From Polaromonas eurypsychrophila (GTDB lineage: Bacteria; Pseudomonadota; Gammaproteobacteria; Burkholderiales; Burkholderiaceae_C), in NCBI RefSeq assembly GCF_014641715.1, contig NZ_BMIG01000005.1, forward strand, positions 212,393 through 276,392: a stretch of DNA of 64,000 nt. The letters run 5' to 3'. Under the pieces are notes generated by a model. The model worked only from the letters and a program-made list of their open reading frames with translations, searched no databases and was not told where the DNA came from. This document shows, piece after piece, positions 44,749-53,172 of this stretch. The position numbers and the translations under genes are program-made. Positions within the stretch are counted from its first letter, which is position 1. Each line of letters starts with the position of its first letter.

Positions 44749-45753
44749 ATGTACAAAGAAAAGCGCATCTCCCGCAGCGAGTTAGTCCCTATACGCGGCA
44801 TCGATTACCACGTGCGCATCTGGCAGGCTGACGCCGCGGCCGCCAGCGCCCGGCCGCCCCAAGCAAGGCCAGCCCCTCCTATCGGGCAAAGGGGCAGTGA
44901 ATCACCGGAGGCACACGCAGTGGGGAACGTGGGGGTACCACTTGTCTTGGTGCATGGCTGGATGGACGTGGCTGCGTCCTGGCAGTTTGTGGTGGACGCG
45001 CTGTCCGATACCTTCGTGCTGGGTCGCAGCATCATTGCCCCCGACTGGCGGGGGTATGGGCAAACTGGCACCCTGGGTGCAGACAATTTCTGGTTTCCCG
45101 ATTACCTGGCCGATCTTGATTTTTTGCTCGACCATTACGCGGCCGACCAGCCTGTCGATCTGGTCGGCCACAGCATGGGCGGCAATGTCGCCATGCTGTA
45201 CGCCGGCGTGCGCCCGGCCCGCATCCGCAAGCTGGTCAACCTTGAAGGTTTCGGCATGCCGGCCACCCGACCCGCTCAGGCCCCTGGCCGTTTCGCCAAA
45301 TGGATGGACGATCTCAAAAGCCTGCACAAGGGCGAGATGGCGCTCAAGCCTTACCAGGACGCGGCTGGCGTAGCCCGGCGCCTGATGCGCACAAACCCGC
45401 GCTTGAGCCCCGACAAGGCCAACTGGCTGGCGCGCCACTGGGCGGCCCCTGACGACGAGGGCCAGTGGAACATCCTGGGCGATGCGGCCCACAAAATCGT
45501 CAACGCCCAGCTTTACCGCGTGGATGAAGTGCTGGAGATTTACCAGCGCATCAGCGCGCCCACACTGGCGATTGAAGCCTCGGACGACTCCCTGGGCAAA
45601 TGGTGGCAGGGCAAATACACGCTGGCCGAATACCGGGAACGCCTGAAATCCGTGCCGCAGGTCAGCACCGCCGTGATTGCGGATGCCGGCCATATGCTGC
45701 ACCATGACCAGCCGGAACAACTGGCACGCTTGATAGAGGGTTTTCTACGCTAA
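44749..45753 (+). CDS. Alpha/beta hydrolase with an in-frame repeat insertion
   Basis: A 334-residue alpha/beta-hydrolase. The fold starts at VPLVLVHGWMDVAASWQFV, with the oxyanion HGW segment. The nucleophile elbow is LVGHSMGGNVAMLY, an acid residue lies in APTLAIEASDDS, and the histidine is in ADAGHMLHHDQPEQ. Between the N-terminal strand (IDYHVRIWQ) and this fold lies a low-complexity block of about 35 residues encoded by a type 2 repeat (44831-44936). Without it the protein would have the normal length of about 298. The divergent acyl-CoA ligase may share its pathway. Confidence 0.87.
   Translation: MYKEKRISRSELVPIRGIDYHVRIWQADAAAASARPPQARPAPPIGQRGSESPEAHAVGNVGVPLVLVHGWMDVAASWQFVVDALSDTFVLGRSIIAPDWRGYGQTGTLGADNFWFPDYLADLDFLLDHYAADQPVDLVGHSMGGNVAMLYAGVRPARIRKLVNLEGFGMPATRPAQAPGRFAKWMDDLKSLHKGEMALKPYQDAAGVARRLMRTNPRLSPDKANWLARHWAAPDDEGQWNILGDAAHKIVNAQLYRVDEVLEIYQRISAPTLAIEASDDSLGKWWQGKYTLAEYRERLKSVPQVSTAVIADAGHMLHHDQPEQLARLIEGFLR
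44831..44936 (+). repeat. GC-rich dispersed repeat, type 2, copy e (inside the hydrolase gene)
   Basis: Contains CGGCCGCCCCAAGCAAGGCC, an AGCCCC / GGGGCAG pair and CACGCAGTGGGGAACGTGGG. It encodes about 35 low-complexity residues (around ASARPPQARPAPPIGQRGSE) in frame with the hydrolase. Confidence 0.85.
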
Positions 45754-45829
45754 GTGCGCCAGCGCGCACCCAGGACAGGGCTTTGGGCGCATACTTGACG
45801 CTTTGCAGCGCTCGGCGCGGGGGACCACG

Positions 45830-48800
45830 ATGACCGAGCCAGTCCATATTCCGCAGGACAACCTGCGCCGCACCCTGACGCGCAACGTCAGCCTGCCGCT
45901 GGCAGTGGGTACCCTCAGTGCCGCCATTTTTGTCAGTCTCACCTTCTACCTGCTGTCAATGCTGGGCGGCGTTGACCTGGCCGAGCGTGCCGTCAGCAAG
46001 GCAAACCAGATCGCCAAGCTGGGCGCCGACATGGAAGCCAGCATGTACGGCTACCTGATCACGGGTGAAGAGCCCCTGCTGCAGACACTTGAGATCGGTA
46101 AGCCGCGTCTTGCCGCAGAAACCGCCTCGCTGGCCGAGCTGGTGCGCAACAACCAGCCCCAGGTCAACCGGCTCAGGCGCATTGCCGCCTTGCAAACCCA
46201 ATGGAACGAGTTTGCGCAAAATATTGTGGATTTGCGGCGCAAGGGCCTGGACTACCAGTCGCCGGTCCGCGCCGCTGGCGGAAAAAGCCTGAACGATGAA
46301 ATTCAGCGCGAGTTCGCCGACTTCATCAGCCTTGAAGAGCGTCTGCTGCAAGAGCGCAACGCGCAGGCAAGCAACAGCACCGCCTGGGGCATGGCGGCCT
46401 ACCTGCTGTTCAGCCTGGGCATGAGCGGGCTGCTGGCGCTGCTGGGGCATCGCGAGTTGCAACGTTTGTCAGACTCGTACGGCGCGGCGGAAAAAAAACA
46501 GGCCGCCACCGCGCTGCTGCTGGATCAGCAGCTGTGGCTCCGCACCGGCCAGCGGCAGCTGGCCGAACACACCATCGGGCAGCAGGCACTGGAATCATTG
46601 GGCCGTAGCGTGCTGGAGTTTGTGGCACGGTATCTGGACATTGCCATAGCGGCCCTGTATGTGCGTGAAGACAATGGCGACCTGCGGCGCGTGGCCGGTT
46701 ACGGCTTTAGCGCAGAAGACGAAGCCAAGGGCCACACCTTTTACAGCGCCGAAGGCATGGTCGGTCAGGCGGCACTTTCAAACCAGGTCATGCAACTCGA
46801 CGACCTGCCCGAAAATTACCTCAAAATTGTCTCCGGCCTGGGCAAGGGCTCACCGCGCCATGTGTTGCTGATCCCGGTACACAACGACGGCCAGGTCAAT
46901 GGCGTGGTCGAGCTTGGTTTTCTGCGCGCGCTCGGTGCGCGCGACCTGGAGTTTGTCAACATGATTGCCAACAACATCGGCAACTCCATCCACGCGGCGC
47001 TGTACCGCCGGCGGCTGCAAGACGTGTTGACCGAAAGCCAGCGACTCAATGAAGACCTGCAGTCGCAGCAGGAAGAGCTGCGCAGCGTCAACGACGAGCT
47101 GGAAGAAAAGTCACGCGTGCTCAAGGAATACCAGGTCAATCTGGAAAACCAGCAGGCCGAGCTGGAGCAGACCAACGAGCAGTTGTCAGAAGTGGCTCTG
47201 TCACTCGACCAGAAGAATGGTGCCCTCAACCAGGCGCAGACCCTGCTGGAGGAACGCGCCGAAGAACTCAGCCGGGCCAGCCGCTACAAGTCGGAGTTTT
47301 TGGCCAACATGTCGCATGAGTTGCGCACACCGCTAAACAGCTCGCTGATTCTGGCCAAGCTGCTGGCAGACAACCCCAAGGGCAACCTCAATGATGAGCA
47401 GGTCCGGTTTTCACAGTCGATCTACTCCGCCGGCAACGATCTGCTGAACCTGATCAATGACATTCTCGACATCTCCAAGGTTGAGGCCGGCAAGCTGGAA
47501 TTGACACCCGAAGACATTGTGCTGGGCAATCTGGTGAACTCGCTGAAGAACACCTTCGAGCCCATGGCCAATCAGAAGCAGTTGAAGTTCGAAATCAATA
47601 TCAGTCACGGCACGCCCGTCACGCTGGTCACCGATCGACAGCGCGTGGAGCAGATCCTGAAAAACCTGCTGTCCAATGCCATCAAGTTCACCGACGCAGG
47701 CAAGGTCAGCCTCACCGTGTCACAACAGGCCGATGGGCAGATAGCTTTTGCGGTGCAGGACTCGGGCATAGGCATTCGCCCCGATCAGCATGGCGTTATT
47801 TTCGACGCCTTCCACCAGGCCGACGGCACGACCAGCCGTCGTTATGGCGGAACCGGTCTGGGACTGGCGATTTCGCGCGACCTCAGCAGTTTGCTCGGAG
47901 GCGCCATCACGCTGGAGAGCCGTGAAGGCAATGGCAGCTGCTTCACGCTGCGGCTCCCCACCGTCTGGACACCCGCCCAGCTGCAGCCGTCTCTGCCGGT
48001 CAGCCCTCCAGGCGCACGTCCCACACCGGCAGCCATGCTGCCCGTAGCCAGCGCCCTCTCCAGCACAGTCGCAGCCCTGGAGGCAACAGCGCCCGTGCCG
48101 GTGTTCGCCGATGACAGACACAAGCCGCTGACCAGCCGGCTGGTGCTGGTGATCGAGGACGATCCTGCTTTTGCACAAATCCTCTACGACCTGGCCCACG
48201 AGCTGGGTTACGACTGTCTGGTCGCACATGGCGCTGAACACGGCATCGCGCTGGCCTCGCAGTTTTTGCCGGCCGCCATTCTGCTCGACATGGGCCTGCC
48301 CGACCGCAACGGCCTGTCGGTGCTGGAGCAGCTCAAACACAACCCGTTGACGCGCCATTTGCCGGTGCATGTGGTGTCGGGTGAAGAACCACGCGAGCCC
48401 GCCCTTCAGATGGGCGCCATCGGTTACACCATCAAACCCACCACACGCGAGCAACTCAAGGCAGTTTTCAAAAAGCTGGAAGACAAACTTACCCAGAAGG
48501 TCAAACGTGTGCTGCTGGTGGAAGACGACGCCTTGCAACGGGCCAGCGTAACCAGCCTGATCGGCGACGACGACGTGGAGATCACGGCTGTGGAAACCGG
48601 CGAGGAAGCACTGGTACTTCTGTCAAACACGATTTACGACTGCATGATCATTGACCTGAAACTTCCCGACATCCAGGGTTATGAGTTACTGCAGCGCATG
48701 GCCACCGAAGAAATTTCGTCCTTCCCCCCGGTGATTGTTTACACCGGGCGCAACCTGACCCGCCAGGAGGAAGCCGACCTGTTGAAGTACTCACGCTCCA

Positions 48801-49318
48801 TCATCATCAAGGGAGCCCGCTCGCCCGAGCGCCTGCTCGATGAGGTGACCCTGTTTCTGCACAAGGTGGAAGCCGACCTGTCGGCGGACCGCCAGGTCAT
48901 GCTCAAGGCCGTGCGCAGCCGGGACAAGGTGTTTGAAGGCCGCCGCGTCTTGCTGGTGGACGACGACGTGCGTAACATTTTTGCGCTGACCAGTGCGCTG
49001 GAGCAAAAGGGCATATTGGTCGAAATCGGCCGCAATGGCTTTGAGGCGATCAGCAAACTCAATGAAGTCGAGAGCATCGACCTGGTGTTGATGGACGTCA
49101 TGATGCCCGGCATGGACGGCCTGGAAGCCACACGCCGTATCCGCCAGGACCCGCGTTTCCAGAAACTGCCCATCATTGCCGTCACCGCCAAAGCCATGAA
49201 AGACGACCAGGAGTCGTGCCTGAAAGCCGGCGCTAACGACTACCTTGCCAAGCCAATTGATCTGGACCGCCTGTTTTCACTGCTGCGTGTCTGGATCCCG
49301 AACGTGGAACGCGTTTGA
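45830..49318 (+). CDS. Large hybrid histidine kinase: CHASE3-GAF-HK-REC-REC-REC
   Basis: About 1162 residues. A membrane segment lies at about 25-45 (LAVGTLSAAIFVSLTFYLLS), a CHASE3-like helical sensor at about 50-185, and a second membrane segment at about 185-205. Then come a GAF domain (about 240-395), a long coiled coil (about 400-490), the HisKA box FLANMSHELRTPLNSS, a HATPase (GTGLGLAISRD), and three receivers starting at VLVIEDDPAFAQ, VLLVEDDALQRAS and VLLVDDDVRNIF. The third has MDVMMPGMDG and looks most canonical. CheR follows two bases after the stop. Such hybrids often feed stress or biofilm pathways; the signal is unknown. Confidence 0.92.
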   Translation: MTEPVHIPQDNLRRTLTRNVSLPLAVGTLSAAIFVSLTFYLLSMLGGVDLAERAVSKANQIAKLGADMEASMYGYLITGEEPLLQTLEIGKPRLAAETASLAELVRNNQPQVNRLRRIAALQTQWNEFAQNIVDLRRKGLDYQSPVRAAGGKSLNDEIQREFADFISLEERLLQERNAQASNSTAWGMAAYLLFSLGMSGLLALLGHRELQRLSDSYGAAEKKQAATALLLDQQLWLRTGQRQLAEHTIGQQALESLGRSVLEFVARYLDIAIAALYVREDNGDLRRVAGYGFSAEDEAKGHTFYSAEGMVGQAALSNQVMQLDDLPENYLKIVSGLGKGSPRHVLLIPVHNDGQVNGVVELGFLRALGARDLEFVNMIANNIGNSIHAALYRRRLQDVLTESQRLNEDLQSQQEELRSVNDELEEKSRVLKEYQVNLENQQAELEQTNEQLSEVALSLDQKNGALNQAQTLLEERAEELSRASRYKSEFLANMSHELRTPLNSSLILAKLLADNPKGNLNDEQVRFSQSIYSAGNDLLNLINDILDISKVEAGKLELTPEDIVLGNLVNSLKNTFEPMANQKQLKFEINISHGTPVTLVTDRQRVEQILKNLLSNAIKFTDAGKVSLTVSQQADGQIAFAVQDSGIGIRPDQHGVIFDAFHQADGTTSRRYGGTGLGLAISRDLSSLLGGAITLESREGNGSCFTLRLPTVWTPAQLQPSLPVSPPGARPTPAAMLPVASALSSTVAALEATAPVPVFADDRHKPLTSRLVLVIEDDPAFAQILYDLAHELGYDCLVAHGAEHGIALASQFLPAAILLDMGLPDRNGLSVLEQLKHNPLTRHLPVHVVSGEEPREPALQMGAIGYTIKPTTREQLKAVFKKLEDKLTQKVKRVLLVEDDALQRASVTSLIGDDDVEITAVETGEEALVLLSNTIYDCMIIDLKLPDIQGYELLQRMATEEISSFPPVIVYTGRNLTRQEEADLLKYSRSIIIKGARSPERLLDEVTLFLHKVEADLSADRQVMLKAVRSRDKVFEGRRVLLVDDDVRNIFALTSALEQKGILVEIGRNGFEAISKLNEVESIDLVLMDVMMPGMDGLEATRRIRQDPRFQKLPIIAVTAKAMKDDQESCLKAGANDYLAKPIDLDRLFSLLRVWIPNVERV

Positions 49319-49320
49319 GC

Positions 49321-50208
49321 ATGCCTGGAAGAAGCGTCTCGACAGGAGCGGCGCGCGCGGGCGCACTACCGCACGCGGGGGCAAGCGTCAGCGAATTTGA
49401 ACTGGATTCGCTGGTGGAAGCGATCTACAACACGTACAGCTACGATTTCAGGAATTATTCCGGCGCATCACAAAAGCGCCGCATTCTGCAGGCCATGGCC
49501 CACTTTGAGTGCCCGACCGTTGGCGCGTTGCAGGCCCTGATGCTGAAGGACGCCACGTTATTCGTGGAGCTGTTGCAGTACCTGACGATTCCGGTCAGCG
49601 AGATGTTTCGCGACCCGGTTTTTTTTCTGGCGCTCCGCCAGCAGGTCTTGCCAGTACTGCACACCTACCCCTCCCTCAAAATCTGGGTGGCCGGTTGCAG
49701 CACGGGTGAAGAGGTCTATTCACTGGCAATTTTGCTGCGCGAGGAAGGCCTGCTGGAGAAATCACTGATCTACGCCACAGACATCAATCCGGTGGCACTG
49801 GAAAAGGCCAGACGCGGCATATTTACCTTGGCCAGCATCAAGGGCCACACAGTCAACTACCAGCAAGCCGGGGGCAAACAGGCCTTTTCTGACTATTACA
49901 GGGCTGCTTACGAAGCCGCCATTTTTGACCCGACCCTGCGCACCAACGTCACCTTCTCTGATCACAGCCTGGCCACCGACAGCGTCTTTTCAGAAACGCA
50001 ACTGGTGCTCTGCCGCAATGTTCTGATCTATTTCAACAAGCCTTTGCAGAACCGCGTCCTCGGTCTGTTTCATGAGTCGCTGAGCCATCGGGGTTTCATG
50101 GGCCTGGGCATCAAGGAGAGCATCGATTTCTCGGGGTATGTGGACCATTTTGAGGTGTTGGACAAGTCCGCCCGGATTTTTCGCAAACTCAAGGCGTTGC
50201 CTGCCTGA
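49321..50208 (+). CDS. CheR-type methyltransferase
   Basis: About 295 residues. The N-terminal helical CheR domain (SYDFRNYSGASQKRRILQ) is followed by the SAM-binding domain with WVAGCSTGEEVYSLAI, YATDINPVALEKARRG and VLCRNVLIYFN. CheR proteins methylate glutamates of chemoreceptors, but no receptor, CheA or CheW gene is in the window. With the preceding hybrid kinase and the following CheB, this forms the kinase-CheR-CheB arrangement seen in non-motility signalling systems. ATG 49321 is preferred to the TTG at 49315. Confidence 0.93.
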   Translation: MPGRSVSTGAARAGALPHAGASVSEFELDSLVEAIYNTYSYDFRNYSGASQKRRILQAMAHFECPTVGALQALMLKDATLFVELLQYLTIPVSEMFRDPVFFLALRQQVLPVLHTYPSLKIWVAGCSTGEEVYSLAILLREEGLLEKSLIYATDINPVALEKARRGIFTLASIKGHTVNYQQAGGKQAFSDYYRAAYEAAIFDPTLRTNVTFSDHSLATDSVFSETQLVLCRNVLIYFNKPLQNRVLGLFHESLSHRGFMGLGIKESIDFSGYVDHFEVLDKSARIFRKLKALPA

Positions 50209-50213
50209 ACGCC

Positions 50214-50804
50214 ATGAAAGCCACAGCAAAAAAAAGGCCGGCCATTGAAGCCGTCGTCATCGGCGCTTCTGCCGGAGGGGTACATGCCTTGCTGGCTTTG
50301 TTGACCGATTTGCCGCGCAGCTTTGGCCTGCCCGTGATCGTTGTGTTGCATCTGCCGGAAGACCGCGACAGCCAGTTGGCCGAGATTTTTCAATACCGGC
50401 TACCGATTGCAGTGCGCCAGGCTGCGGATAAAGAAAGCATTGCACCCGCCACACTGTATTTTGCGGGCCCCGGTTATCACCTGTCAGTTGAAATGGACCG
50501 TACTTTTTCACTTAGCTGTGAAGAAGCCCTGCATTTCTCACGCCCTTCAGTCGATATTCTGATGGAGTCCGCAGCCGATGCATATGGCGCGGCGCTTGCG
50601 GGTATTTTGCTGACGGGCGCCAACGAGGATGGTGCTGCCGGCATGGCGCGTATCAAGCAACAAGGCGGCCTGACTGTCGTGCAGGACCCCGTCGAAGCGG
50701 AGGTGCCCACCATGCCTGAGGCGGCGATTTTCAGGCAGGCGCCCGATTTCATCCTCAAGCTGGCCGGCATCCGGGATTTTCTGCTTAAACTTGACCGGGC
50801 TTGA
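50214..50804 (+). CDS. CheB-type methylesterase lacking a receiver domain
   Basis: A 196-residue stand-alone CheB catalytic domain. The serine is in VIGASAGGVHALL, the histidine in VIVVLHLPED, and the aspartate in LTGANEDGAAGMARI. There is no N-terminal receiver, so it is not controlled by phosphorylation in cis. The neighbouring multi-receiver kinase or the REC-kinase downstream may supply control in trans. It starts five bases after cheR. Confidence 0.92.
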   Translation: MKATAKKRPAIEAVVIGASAGGVHALLALLTDLPRSFGLPVIVVLHLPEDRDSQLAEIFQYRLPIAVRQAADKESIAPATLYFAGPGYHLSVEMDRTFSLSCEEALHFSRPSVDILMESAADAYGAALAGILLTGANEDGAAGMARIKQQGGLTVVQDPVEAEVPTMPEAAIFRQAPDFILKLAGIRDFLLKLDRA

Positions 50805-51041
50805 CAACCGTCATCCACCACAACCCGTTATGTGTGCCACCGCACAGACGGGCCATCCGCCAGCTTGCACCCTTTAAGGCACATATTTCATGCACTTTAT
50901 TATCCGAATTTTGAGCCCACGGGTCACGCAGCTTCCATGAGATTGGCCAGTTTTGATGCCACGACTACCCACGTACAGCCGGAGCCGGCTTTACACTTGG
51001 AGATACCTCTGCGCCAGTCCGCGCCCACTGACCCACGGCTC

Positions 51042-52256
51042 ATGTCTGAAGAAAATACCACGCGCATTCTGATCGTCGATGACCTGGCCGAGAACCTGCT
51101 GGCCCTGAATGCGCTGATCCGCCAGGACGATCGCACCATCTTCCAGGCATCACGCGGTGAAGATGCCCTTAATTTGCTGCTTGAGCATGAGTTCGCGCTG
51201 GCGATTCTGGACGTGCAGATGCCGGGCATGAACGGGTTTGAACTGGCCAAGCTGATGCGCAGCACGGAAAAAACCCGCCAGATTCCCATCATTTTTGTCA
51301 GCGCTGCGGGCAAGGAATCCAACTACGCCTTTACCGGCTACGAAACTGGTGCCGTCGACTTTTTGTACAAGCCGCTGGATATAGCTGCGGTCAGGGGCAA
51401 GGTCAGCGTTTTTGTCGAGCTTTATTGCCAGCGTCGCGAAGTCCGCAGGCAGGTTCAGGCGCTTGAGAAAAGCCGCCACGAACAACAAATCCTGCTGGCG
51501 CAACTGCAGGCCACCGAAGGCGAGCTGCGCAAGGCCTTGCGCATGCGGGACGACTTCATGTCCATGGCCGCCCATGAGCTGCGCACACCGCTGAACACCA
51601 TGTTTCTGGAGACGCAGTTGCGCAAGATGCAGCTGGCAAGAGGCCAGGAGCAAATTTTTGACACCCCCTACCTGCATACCATGGTCGCCAAGGACCAACG
51701 GCAGATACAGAGCATGGTGCGGCTGATTGACGACATGCTGGACGCCTCGCGGATTCGCAGCAACCGGTTGTCGATTCGCCCGGTTCAGGTCGAGCTGACC
51801 GGGCTGCTGGCCAGGGTGGTGGACAACTTGTCCAACCAGGCTGCCGACGCAGGCACCACCATCACCCTGCAGGCACACCCGCCGGTCACAGGCCTGTGGG
51901 ACGCCTTCCGGATTGAGCAGGTCGCCATCAACCTGCTGACCAACGCCTTGCGTTACGGCAGGGGCAAACCGGTGAAAGTCAGCTTGCACGCGCTGCCGGG
52001 CAGCGTGCGGATGGACGTGTGCGACCAGGGCATGGGCATCCCGGAGGCAGCGCAGCAGCGCATTTTCGAGCAGTTCGAGCGGGTGACCGGCAATGACGGC
52101 ATCGGGGGTCTGGGCCTGGGTCTGTACATCACCCGGCAACTGGTAGAAGCGCACGGCGGCAGCATCAGCGTGCAAAGCAAGCCCGGCGAAGGTTCTGTTT
52201 TCAGCATCACCCTGCCGCTGCAGCCGCCTGTCGAGCCGGCGCTGGCCGCAGACTGA
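51042..52256 (+). CDS. Response regulator-histidine kinase hybrid (REC-HisKA-HATPase)
   Basis: About 404 residues. The receiver comes first (ILIVDDLAENLLAL, ILDVQMPGMNGFEL, then FLYKPLD with the lysine). A coiled coil leads to a HisKA box (MSMAAHELRTPLNTMFLE) and a HATPase (LLTNALRYGRG, GLGLGLYITRQLVEAHGG). The receiver-first layout makes it a probable acceptor of phosphate from the upstream hybrid kinase. ATG 51042 directly precedes the receiver; in-frame starts at 50832 or 50937 would add up to 70 residues of no recognisable domain. A structured repeat follows its stop. Confidence 0.9.
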   Translation: MSEENTTRILIVDDLAENLLALNALIRQDDRTIFQASRGEDALNLLLEHEFALAILDVQMPGMNGFELAKLMRSTEKTRQIPIIFVSAAGKESNYAFTGYETGAVDFLYKPLDIAAVRGKVSVFVELYCQRREVRRQVQALEKSRHEQQILLAQLQATEGELRKALRMRDDFMSMAAHELRTPLNTMFLETQLRKMQLARGQEQIFDTPYLHTMVAKDQRQIQSMVRLIDDMLDASRIRSNRLSIRPVQVELTGLLARVVDNLSNQAADAGTTITLQAHPPVTGLWDAFRIEQVAINLLTNALRYGRGKPVKVSLHALPGSVRMDVCDQGMGIPEAAQQRIFEQFERVTGNDGIGGLGLGLYITRQLVEAHGGSISVQSKPGEGSVFSITLPLQPPVEPALAAD

Positions 52257-52331
52257 CGGATTTCGTCCCGCCGCCCCGGCCAGCAGGCCTTGGCAGGCCC
52301 CGGCACCCGTTCATGCAGAAGACAGCACTAC

Positions 52332-52752
52332 CTGACTCCCCACTCCCACCCCTAGCCCCTCCCTCGCCCCGCTGGGCGATGGAGGGGGACCTCATGTGGC
52401 CGCGTGCGCTGCGCTCGCGTGCATACATGACGGTCTGTTGGGATTCCCGCAGAAGAAGCGCTGCACGCTTCTTCTGCTCCGGATTTGAGTTCGGTATTGG
52501 TATTTGCCTTCTCTGTTTTTTCTCCACCACCCGTCGGGCTGGGCCGAGGAGCACAGCCGAAAACGGATCAGGGCGAGCGATTGTCTGAGCGCAGCGAGTT
52601 CGAGCTCGACCCGTTTTCAGCGAGCACCGCAGGTTGCCCGCAGCGAAGCGAAGGGACCCAGACCATCGGGTCGCCTTTCTTTTCCTTAGGTTTCTTTGGC
52701 GACGCAAAGAAAAGTAATTCGCCCGCCGGGGCGAGACCCGGCTTGCTGGCAT
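52332..52752. repeat. Structured dispersed element, copy B (about 421 bases)
   Basis: The second copy of the element at 42255. The hairpins are kept while their sequence changes. GCAGAAGAAGCG/CGCTTCTTCTGC (52449-52477) replaces the copy A stem, and TTTCTTTG/CAAAGAAA around GCGACG (52691-52712) replaces the longer one. GCCGAAAACGG (52556-52566) still faces CCGTTTTCAGC (52611-52621) with one mismatch. It lies between the convergent ends of the REC-kinase and the DOPA-dioxygenase-like gene, again just after a histidine kinase. Confidence 0.9.
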
Positions 52753-52785
52753 ACCTCAAAGCATGAGGAAAAAACAAGATCCCCC

Positions 52786-53136
52786 TTAGCCCCCGAACAT
52801 GGCCAACTTCAGCGGCCAGGAGCGCCCCAGCCAGTAGGCATGGGTGGTGTGGTCGGCCAGGTCGTCGCCGCTGACACCGTGCACAAACACATCGAGGCTG
52901 CCGCGATGGTGGTCCAGCCAGGGAATCACCGCATCGAATTCGGTGCGGCCGAATGTCAGCTGGCAGCTCCATCGCGGGTGCGGGCCGACTTCTTTTTCAT
53001 GCACGCGGCCGACCTGCAGGCCGAATTGTTCACCCGCGGCCGCCACCAGCGCGCGTGCCTGCGCCACTGTGCCGGCGTCGAAATAAACGTGCGCATGGTA
53101 AAGCTCATGCTGGTTGACGGGGTAGCGCGCATTCAT
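52786..53136 (-). CDS. DOPA 4,5-dioxygenase family protein
   Basis: A 116-residue protein of the small DOPA 4,5-dioxygenase family. Motifs: HELYHAHVYFDAG with the metal-binding histidines, GRVHEKEVGPHPRWSCQLTF, and LDVFVHGVSGDDLADHTTHAYWLG. These proteins are predicted aromatic ring-cleaving dioxygenases; most bacterial members have no proven substrate. ATG 53136 is preferred because the family starts just before the first histidines. It stands alone, divergent from the GDPD gene. Confidence 0.88.
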   Translation of the reverse strand: MNARYPVNQHELYHAHVYFDAGTVAQARALVAAAGEQFGLQVGRVHEKEVGPHPRWSCQLTFGRTEFDAVIPWLDHHRGSLDVFVHGVSGDDLADHTTHAYWLGRSWPLKLAMFGG

Positions 53137-53172
53137 GCCCCCATTGTCACGCCAGCGGGGCAAAATGCAGCG

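Noticed and set aside
52696..53172. Upstream in-frame extension of the GDPD gene by about 159 codons
   Set aside because: It runs through the repeat element and antisense to the DOPA-dioxygenase-like gene. The signal peptide and fold start after ATG 53173.
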